A DNA stretch of 11,682 bases from QHBQ01 sp038230695 (GTDB lineage: Bacteria > Chloroflexota > Chloroflexia > QHBQ01): positions 1 through 11,682 of the forward strand of contig JBBRMT010000149.1 in assembly GCA_038230695.1 (NCBI GenBank). Reading direction: 5' to 3'. The translations under genes and the position numbers were made by a program. Below, in pieces: positions 7,390 to 11,682 of the stretch (position 1 is the stretch's first letter; each line of letters begins with the position of its first letter). A model generated the notes under the pieces. The model was not told where the DNA came from. It ran no database searches and worked only from the letters and a program-made list of their open reading frames with translations.

Positions 7390-8352
7390 TTATACGGTAA
7401 GCACGACTTTACCTTGTGTGCGCCCCGCTTCGATTGCCTGATGCGCCGCTGCCGCATCAGCCAGGGCGTAGCTATGCTCCAGGGTGACTCGCAACTGGCT
7501 TTTTGCGATGTATTCGAGGATCGCCCGCCCGGCGCGTAGCTGGTCCGCGGGTGGCTGAATCAGGGTGTTGTAGCCGCTGATGGACAGGCACTTGGCGATT
7601 AGCATCGGCGGCACGATGGGAACAGCGCCACTAAGCGCGCCAAAAACTACCAGGCGACCGAAGGGAGCCAGGCAAGCGATGGTAGGCTGAGTGAGTGGAC
7701 CGCCCACGGCATCGATAACAATATCTACTCCTTGACCTTTAGTGGCCGCCATCACCTGATTTACCCAGTTGGCATCCGAGGTATTCACCGCTATATCGGC
7801 ACCTAGTTCGCGGATATAACCCAGCTTCTCCGCATCCCTTACTGTGCCGATCACCATCCCCGCGCCGAGCAATCTTGCCAGTTGCACCGCAAGCGAGCCA
7901 ACCCCACCAGCCGCCGCATGAACCAGCACCCGCTCACCCTCCTGCAAGCGGGCGGCCTTGTCCAGCAACAGATAGGCGGTTTCACCTTGAATTGGCGCCA
8001 CGGTGGCCTGGGCAGAGCTTACCCCTTCGGGGATGCTCATCACCTGCGCGGCAGGGGCCAGCGCATACTCGGCATAGCCACCCTGCACCAGAGCAACCAC
8101 GCGCTCTCCTTCATTAGGTGCAGTTACATCTGCGCCACGTCCAACTATGATGCCTGCAACTTCACTACCCAGGGTGGTTGGTAGTGGTACAAGATTGGGG
8201 TAATCGCCACGCCGCTGACCCAGGTCGGAGAGATTAACCCCCGCCACTGCTACCTTGATCAAAACCTCACCGGCACCGGGGCTTGGCACCGCAGTCTCCT
8301 CCAGCCGCATCACTTCAGTGCCACCTCGCTGATGAATACGTATTGCTTTCAC
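7390..8352 (-). CDS. Zinc-independent quinone oxidoreductase, MDR family
   Basis: This 320-residue protein belongs to the medium-chain dehydrogenase/reductase superfamily and resembles NADPH:quinone reductase. The N-terminal catalytic domain starts MKAIRIHQRGG..V and contains GEVLIKVAVAGVNLSDL and LGSEVAGIIVGRG. The Rossmann domain has the nucleotide-binding loop AAAGGVGS (146-153), followed by ELGAD. The C-terminus ends GKVVLTV. The catalytic zinc cysteines of alcohol dehydrogenases are absent, as expected for quinone reductases. The start is GTG, overlapping the TGA of the upstream tetR by four bases (GTGA), so the two are translationally coupled; a GGGAG site lies at 8356-8360. The likely role is reduction of quinones or other electrophiles in the cytoplasm; the substrate cannot be named. 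Confidence 0.9.
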   Translation of the reverse strand: MKAIRIHQRGGTEVMRLEETAVPSPGAGEVLIKVAVAGVNLSDLGQRRGDYPNLVPLPTTLGSEVAGIIVGRGADVTAPNEGERVVALVQGGYAEYALAPAAQVMSIPEGVSSAQATVAPIQGETAYLLLDKAARLQEGERVLVHAAAGGVGSLAVQLARLLGAGMVIGTVRDAEKLGYIRELGADIAVNTSDANWVNQVMAATKGQGVDIVIDAVGGPLTQPTIACLAPFGRLVVFGALSGAVPIVPPMLIAKCLSISGYNTLIQPPADQLRAGRAILEYIAKSQLRVTLEHSYALADAAAAHQAIEAGRTQGKVVLTV

Positions 8353-8948
8353 AATCTCCCATTCCTTTCGCCGACTCTAGCCTTGGGCATAGAATGCAGA
8401 AACCGGCCCAGGTCATCGGCAATCTGGCGCAGGGCTTCGCCGCTATGTTCGGTACGACTGAGCAGCGTACCGCCCTCAATCGTCGCTACAATGAAGCAGG
8501 CTAGCTGCGTGGCGCGCCGCTGGGTATATCCACTAGCCTGCAAGCTGGCCGCAAAGCTAGCCTGCACTCGCTGGTAGGCGGCGCAGCAGGCCTGGTTGAG
8601 CCGTTCGCTGGATGTAACTGTCTCAAGCGCCACCGTCGCCAGCGGTCCGCCGGTGCGATAGCCTGATACCTCGACGTAGTGGGCAATTGTGCGTACGAAC
8701 TCAGGGATGGCTACCGCCGGGTCAGTATTGCCAGCCAAGGCATCAGTGATGCGTTGGGCTACCAGTTGGCCGCTACGCTCAATCGCCTCGGCGGCCAGCT
8801 CCTCTTTGCCCGCCGGAAAGTAATAGTAGAGTGAGCCTTTGGGCGCACCACTCTCTTTAATAATCTGGCTGAGGCCGGTGGCATGGTAGCCTTGCACTTC
8901 GATCAGCTCGCTGGTAGTCTCCACTATTTGTTCACGTGTGCTGCTCAT
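8349..8948 (-). CDS. TetR-family repressor, LmrA/YxaF-like
   Basis: The 199-residue protein has an N-terminal TetR helix-turn-helix (about 5-51), including GLSQIIKESGAPKGSLYYYF and GKEELAAEAI, which is very close to what I recall of the LmrA/YxaF group of Bacillus. The C-terminal half is the all-helical ligand and dimer domain and contains a Cys-Cys pair (NQACCAAYQ) and a third cysteine (LACFIVA); whether these sense thiol-reactive compounds is open. The gene leads a minus-strand unit with a quinone reductase (4-base overlap) and an F420-type reductase gene. The palindrome in its own promoter suggests autorepression and control of the whole unit. The ATG has no Shine-Dalgarno sequence and lies at the predicted transcription start. 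Confidence 0.93.
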   Translation of the reverse strand: MSSTREQIVETTSELIEVQGYHATGLSQIIKESGAPKGSLYYYFPAGKEELAAEAIERSGQLVAQRITDALAGNTDPAVAIPEFVRTIAHYVEVSGYRTGGPLATVALETVTSSERLNQACCAAYQRVQASFAASLQASGYTQRRATQLACFIVATIEGGTLLSRTEHSGEALRQIADDLGRFLHSMPKARVGERNGRL

Positions 8949-8954
8949 GGTTAT

Positions 8955-8983
8955 ATTATACCAACTGGTCTATATAATTGCAA
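8955..8983 (-). promoter_or_regulatory. Promoter of the tetR operon, apparently leaderless
   Basis: On the minus strand the -35 element TTGCAA (8978-8983) is followed by an exact 17-base spacer and a perfect -10 element TATAAT (8955-8960). Transcription would begin at about 8947-8949, and the tetR ATG occupies 8948-8946. There is therefore no room for a ribosome site, and none is seen. The element and spacing are read directly; the leaderless state is an inference. Confidence 0.75.
8957..8972. promoter_or_regulatory. Palindromic operator in the tetR promoter spacer
   Basis: TATACCA-AC-TGGTCTA is a 16-bp inverted repeat with 6 of 7 arm positions matching. It covers the upstream part of the -10 element and most of the spacer, so a bound TetR dimer would block RNA polymerase. 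The TAGACCA half-site resembles the TAGACC-type half-sites I recall for LmrA/YxaF boxes in Bacillus, which fits the class of the repressor. Confidence 0.65.
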
Positions 8984-8988
8984 GGGAA

Positions 8989-9030
8989 AGAGGCGCGGGA
9001 TAGGGGCATTGTACCGCAGCCAGCGCCTCT
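8989..9030. repeat. Perfect 8-bp inverted repeat with wide spacing
   Basis: AGAGGCGC (8989-8996) and GCGCCTCT (9023-9030) are exact complements separated by 26 bases. The pair lies just upstream of the tetR promoter, in the gap after the uspA stop codon. It could form a long-loop hairpin in the uspA 3' end, or mark the ends of a short element. No T-run follows on the minus strand. Confidence 0.45.
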
Positions 9031-9073
9031 ATGGGCGGGCGGTGAGGTACACCGCATAGCAAAGTTCGTTTTA

Positions 9074-9109
9074 CGCCGCCATAGATCGCCTGTCAATTAT
9101 ATGACGGCG
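9074..9109 (-). other. Hairpin after uspA, possible 3' end structure
   Basis: CGCCGCCATA (9074-9083) pairs with TATGACGGCG (9100-9109) at 9 of 10 positions around a 16-base loop. It begins about 19 bases after the uspA stop codon on the minus strand. The bases that follow on that strand are A-rich (TAAAACGAAC), so it is not a classical rho-independent terminator, although it may protect the 3' end of the uspA message. Confidence 0.4.
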
Positions 9110-9127
9110 CACTGTTAGGCTCTGCTA

Positions 9128-10105
9128 TCATTCTCCCCGCAGGATCAGCGTTGGCACGGGAGTCTGGCTGGCAACTTTCCACGCCACCTCGCTCAGTAGA
9201 CTCACTGCCGCACTGGGGTAGCCGTGCGCGGTCATCACGATCAGGTCGCAGCCCATCCGCTCGGCGTTGGCGAGAATCGCATGGGTGGGATTGCCGCTGG
9301 TCTCAACAATGCCGTAGGTGATGCCTGCAGGGATGTAATGGTGGGCGGTCTCGCTCAGGTAGTGGTAGCTGTTGCTAGCCTGTCGTTCATGGTTAGCGAT
9401 GGCCCCCTTGCTATCTCCGCCCAGCGGCGCGATCTCGACCAGCACCGCGCTGCTGCCAACCGCCTGCGACAGCACCCGGTTATGCTGCGCGTGCGCGGTG
9501 TGCGGGGTTACGCCCAGTAGGACCAGGGTGGCGTTCACGGCGCGGGCCAGGTCAACCGCGATAGGAATCGCCTGCGCCGCCCGCGCCGAACCGTCCAGCG
9601 GTACCAGGATGCTGTGAATCGGCGGGCCGCTGGCGTTACTGTGATCTAGGGCAGGGTAGTCTGGGCTGACCAACAGCATGGGCAGGTGGGTGGCGTTTAC
9701 CACCTGGGCAGCCACGCGGCTGACTGGCTCCTCGCCAACCGGGGTGCGCCCGAAGCTGGTCATTACCACCAGGTCGTAGCCGCCCGCCGCCACTGTGCTG
9801 ATCACCTCTCTGGCGATGCCGTACAGCACCCTGGTCTCGACCTTCTCGATACCCGCCGCCCGCACTTGATTGGCCGCCTCGGTCAGATATTCGTTGACCC
9901 TTGCAATCTCGCCGTTGAGCAACTTGCTACCGAGCTTCGCGTTGACTTCCAGCCCCGCTGGGTTCTCGAAGATGAACGCGCTATCGTCAACCACCTCAAG
10001 CAGATGGATGGTGGCCCCGTCGAGCTTCGCCAGCGCCACCGCGATAGCCAGCGCCCGCAGGCTTGCCTGCGAGCCATCCAGCGGCACAAGAATATTTCTG
10101 AACAT
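9128..10105 (-). CDS. Tandem universal stress protein (two Usp domains)
   Basis: The 325-residue protein consists of two Usp domains in a row, at residues 1-148 (MFRNILVPLDGS to LPMLLVSP) and about 163-325 (IHSILVPLDGS to PTLILRGE). Proteins of this class are cytoplasmic, often bind ATP and protect cells in stress or energy limitation. The ATP motif G-2x-G-9x-G-S/T is incomplete in both: domain 1 keeps FGRTPVGEE..SRVA and domain 2 HGYPSAAVSLLSEVA. The start is placed at the ATG at 10105 because AGGAGG (10112-10117) lies 6 bases upstream and the product then begins exactly at the domain. The frame extends to an ATG at 10174, but that start falls in the predicted -10 element. The gene is divergent from the histidine kinase and shares its regulatory region. 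Confidence 0.93.
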   Translation of the reverse strand: MFRNILVPLDGSQASLRALAIAVALAKLDGATIHLLEVVDDSAFIFENPAGLEVNAKLGSKLLNGEIARVNEYLTEAANQVRAAGIEKVETRVLYGIAREVISTVAAGGYDLVVMTSFGRTPVGEEPVSRVAAQVVNATHLPMLLVSPDYPALDHSNASGPPIHSILVPLDGSARAAQAIPIAVDLARAVNATLVLLGVTPHTAHAQHNRVLSQAVGSSAVLVEIAPLGGDSKGAIANHERQASNSYHYLSETAHHYIPAGITYGIVETSGNPTHAILANAERMGCDLIVMTAHGYPSAAVSLLSEVAWKVASQTPVPTLILRGE

Positions 10106-10141
10106 TGTCGGCCTCCTCAGCCTCACTAAATGAGCGCAGTT

Positions 10142-10158
10142 GCACGCCGCTTGCGTGC
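10142..10158 (-). promoter_or_regulatory. Hairpin in the predicted uspA 5' leader
   Basis: GCACGC-CGCTT-GCGTGC is a perfect 6-bp GC-rich stem with a 5-base loop. With the -10 element at 10170-10175 the transcript would start at about 10163, so the stem sits within the first 25 bases of the leader and about 25 bases before the ribosome site. It may stabilise the 5' end or influence translation. Confidence 0.45.
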
Positions 10159-10169
10159 CTTCTCCCCTA

Positions 10170-10175
10170 ATCATA
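10170..10175 (-). promoter_or_regulatory. -10 element of the uspA promoter
   Basis: TATGAT on the minus strand lies 9 bases after the last GTTAACC unit of the phased repeat array, and no -35 hexamer is evident. This is the layout of activator-dependent promoters of the PhoB type, where the operator takes the place of the -35 element. Transcription would start at about 10163, giving a leader of about 58 bases. Confidence 0.5.
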
Positions 10176-10184
10176 GCCGCCAGT

Positions 10185-10224
10185 GGTTAACGGCGGGGTG
10201 AATGTGGGTTAACGCTTGGTGAAC
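10185..10224. promoter_or_regulatory. Four phased direct repeats GGTKAAY: response-regulator operator
   Basis: GGTTAAC (10185), GGTGAAT (10197), GGTTAAC (10207) and GGTGAAC (10218) stand in the same direction with starts 12, 10 and 11 bases apart. On the minus strand the units read GTTCACC, GTTAACC, ATTCACC and GTTAACC. Direct 7-base units every 11 bases are typical of PhoB/PhoP/OmpR/KdpE-family binding. The units resemble the PhoP box of Streptomyces (GTTCACC) and the cyanobacterial Pho box (CTTAACC). The array lies upstream of both divergent promoters. The repeats are seen; the regulator is inferred. Confidence 0.6.
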
Positions 10225-10238
10225 AAACGTGGCCGGGG

Positions 10239-10267
10239 TTGTCACACTGCGATGCAAGTGCTAGAAT
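10239..10267 (+). promoter_or_regulatory. Promoter of the histidine kinase gene
   Basis: The -35 element TTGTCA (10239-10244) is followed by a 17-base spacer and the -10 element TAGAAT (10262-10267); each hexamer matches five of six consensus bases. Transcription would begin at about 10274, giving a leader of about 60 bases before the TTG start. The phased repeat array ends 14 bases before the -35 element. Confidence 0.65.
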
Positions 10268-10292
10268 AGGTTGGCAGGGTATATTATCCAAA

Positions 10293-10310
10293 GGCGCACT
10301 CGGCTGCGCC
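10293..10310 (+). promoter_or_regulatory. Hairpin in the histidine kinase 5' leader
   Basis: GGCGCA-CTCGGC-TGCGCC is a perfect 6-bp stem with a 6-base loop, about 20 bases after the predicted transcription start and 23 bases before the TTG start codon. It mirrors the leader hairpin of the divergent uspA gene. There is no T-run after it, so it is not an attenuator of the simple kind. Confidence 0.45.
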
Positions 10311-10333
10311 GTCAGGGAAGGGCAGGCGCAAGG

Positions 10334-11682
10334 TTGAGCGAGGAGCAAACCCAGGAACTACAGACCAGTCGCGGCATCATCAGGCAACTGTTGGAGCTGC
10401 ACATCGGCGCGCTGGTTATAGGCAGCGACCTCGACCTCGACCGTCTGCTCAATCAGATTGTGGAGACCGCTAGCAGCGTGACTCGTTCGCGCTATGCCGC
10501 GCTCGGCGTGGTCGGCGACAACGGCCTGATTGACCTGTTTCTCACCAGCGGTATTAGCCCTGAAGAGCGCGAACAGATGGGCGAACTGCCGCACGGCCAC
10601 GGTCTCCTCGGCGTGCTGATCAAGGAGGGCAAGCCTATCCGCATCCCCAACATCGGGGGGGACTCGCGCAGCGTCGGCTTTCCGCCCAATCACCCACCGA
10701 TGCTCACCCTATTGGGGATGCCAATTCGGTACATGGGGCGGGTGATCGGCGACCTCTACCTTACCGACAAGGATAATGGCGAACTGTGGAGTGATGAGGA
10801 TGAGTGGCTGACATCGAGGCTCGCTAACCATGCGGCGGTGGCAATTGGCAACGCCTACCTCTACCGTGAACTACAAGAGGAGCGCGAGCGCACCGAGGCC
10901 GACCGCCAGCGTCTCACTGTTATCCTGGAGAACTTGCCCGAAGGGGTAGTCGTCTGCGATATGCGAGGCAGTATCACCATGCTCAACGCCAAAGCCACAC
11001 AGATGCTGGGTTTTACCCTGGGCGGCAATATCCACCAACGTCCATTCGTTACCCAAAACGCCGATGGTAGCCCCTATGACGATCGCAACTTGCCACTTAG
11101 CCGCACCCTTGCCTTTGGCGAGCGTGTCGCGAGCCAGCATATAATGGTGCAGTTGGCGGATAGCAGCGGGGCAATTGATGTGCTAACCAGCACCGCGCCA
11201 TTGCACGATGCTAACGGCAAAATGACTGGCGCAGTTGCTGTCTACCAGGACATCAGCGCAATCATAGCGGTGGAACGACTCAAGGATGAGTTCTTCTCGA
11301 TGGCAACCCATGAGCTACGCACGCCGCTGACCTCGATTACCATGTCGGCGGGGCTGCTGGCCGAACTGGTTGGCGGACAGGGCGGCAAGGTGGCAGGGCT
11401 GGCCCGGCTGGTGGACGACAGCGCCCAGCGGATGCGCCACCTGGTTGACGATCTGCTTGACCTGTCGCGGCTAGAGCATGGCCGCCTCACCCTCTATCGC
11501 CGCAACTTCAACCTGGGAGCGGTGATTGAACGCGCCAGCGAGGTGATTGTCCCGCTGGCCGAGCGAAAGGGTCAGCAGTTCATCATCCAGCTACCAGAGG
11601 GTAGCTACCAGGTAAACGCGGACGCAACCCGTATCGAACAGGTCGTCCTCAACCTGCTGGCTAACGCAGTCAAGTACACGCC
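10334..11682 (+). CDS. GAF-PAS sensor histidine kinase (3' end beyond the window)
   Basis: This frame runs open from TTG 10334 to the window end, about 449 residues. A GAF domain (about 27-177) is followed by a short charged linker, a PAS domain (about 193-308), a HisKA domain with MATHELRTP and phospho-acceptor His326, and the first part of the ATPase domain up to the N-box NLLANAVKYT (440-449). There is no membrane helix, so it is probably cytoplasmic. The GAF sequence, with ARYAALGV-like RYAALGVVGD, LPHGHGLLGVLI, GFPPNHPPM and VIGDLYLTDK, is of the DevS/DosT type. No ATG occurs in frame before the GAF core (first at about 10576), so TTG after a GGGAAGGG stretch (10315-10322) is the best start. 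It is divergent from uspA. The response regulator is not in the window. Confidence 0.92.
   Translation, partial: MSEEQTQELQTSRGIIRQLLELHIGALVIGSDLDLDRLLNQIVETASSVTRSRYAALGVVGDNGLIDLFLTSGISPEEREQMGELPHGHGLLGVLIKEGKPIRIPNIGGDSRSVGFPPNHPPMLTLLGMPIRYMGRVIGDLYLTDKDNGELWSDEDEWLTSRLANHAAVAIGNAYLYRELQEERERTEADRQRLTVILENLPEGVVVCDMRGSITMLNAKATQMLGFTLGGNIHQRPFVTQNADGSPYDDRNLPLSRTLAFGERVASQHIMVQLADSSGAIDVLTSTAPLHDANGKMTGAVAVYQDISAIIAVERLKDEFFSMATHELRTPLTSITMSAGLLAELVGGQGGKVAGLARLVDDSAQRMRHLVDDLLDLSRLEHGRLTLYRRNFNLGAVIERASEVIVPLAERKGQQFIIQLPEGSYQVNADATRIEQVVLNLLANAVKYT

Noticed and set aside
7383..7395. Palindrome GTATAA-G-TTATAC at the end of the oxidoreductase gene
   Set aside because: It is short, A+T-rich, overlaps the stop codon and has no second copy or promoter nearby, so chance is the simplest explanation.
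9686..10129. Plus-strand open frame opposite uspA
   Set aside because: The minus-strand frame has two well-conserved Usp domains and a perfect ribosome site; the plus-strand product shows no recognisable motif.
10106..10174. N-terminal extension of the tandem Usp protein to the ATG at 10174
   Set aside because: The extension (IRGEGTQAACNC...) is not Usp-like, lies over the predicted leader and -10 region, and the ATG at 10105 has an AGGAGG site and begins the domain exactly.
1..11682. CRISPR array, tRNA, rRNA, insertion sequence or phage element
   Set aside because: No regularly spaced repeats, no cloverleaf-like segment and no transposase or integrase frame was seen; all larger frames are housekeeping, transport or regulatory genes.

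Overview
The window reads as a chromosomal segment of a fairly G+C-rich bacterium, most likely a member of the Chloroflexota. The clues are a kdp operon with a short KdpD that has no kinase part, an F420-dependent (deazaflavin) reductase relative, a DevS-like GAF/PAS histidine kinase, and heptameric TGAG-type tandem repeats with GC palindromes between genes. This placement is inferred from gene content; no database search was possible.

Left part, plus strand (24-6709): a K+-transport operon in the order kdpF-kdpA-kdpB-kdpC-kdpD(short)-usp-like. KdpFABC is the high-affinity ATP-driven K+ uptake complex, and all signature motifs of the channel subunit (KdpA) and the P-type ATPase (KdpB) can be read. 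The kdpD gene encodes only the cytoplasmic KdpD sensory domain plus a Usp domain. The transmembrane, GAF and histidine-kinase parts are absent and no kdpE lies in the window. The last gene starts two bases after the kdpD stop codon and encodes an unusual small protein with one N-terminal membrane helix and a Usp-like domain. The 124 bp between kdpA and kdpB and the 5' end of kdpC carry related heptad repeats and small palindromes.

Middle part, minus strand (8948-6826): a three-gene unit, tetR - quinone oxidoreductase (MDR family) - deazaflavin-dependent nitroreductase-like gene. The TetR gene has a near-ideal promoter with a palindromic operator in its spacer, and its transcript is predicted to be leaderless. 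The last gene carries a frameshift. Together this looks like an LmrA/YxaF-type repressor controlling redox enzymes against quinone-like or other electrophilic compounds.

Right part (9128-11682): a tandem universal stress protein gene (minus) and a divergent GAF-PAS histidine kinase gene (plus, cut by the window end). They share a short intergenic region with four direct repeats of GGTKAAY spaced 12, 10 and 11 bp, an architecture typical of operators for PhoB/OmpR-family response regulators. Both divergent transcripts are predicted to carry a GC-rich hairpin in the 5' leader. No tRNA, rRNA, CRISPR array, insertion sequence or convincing rho-independent terminator was seen.
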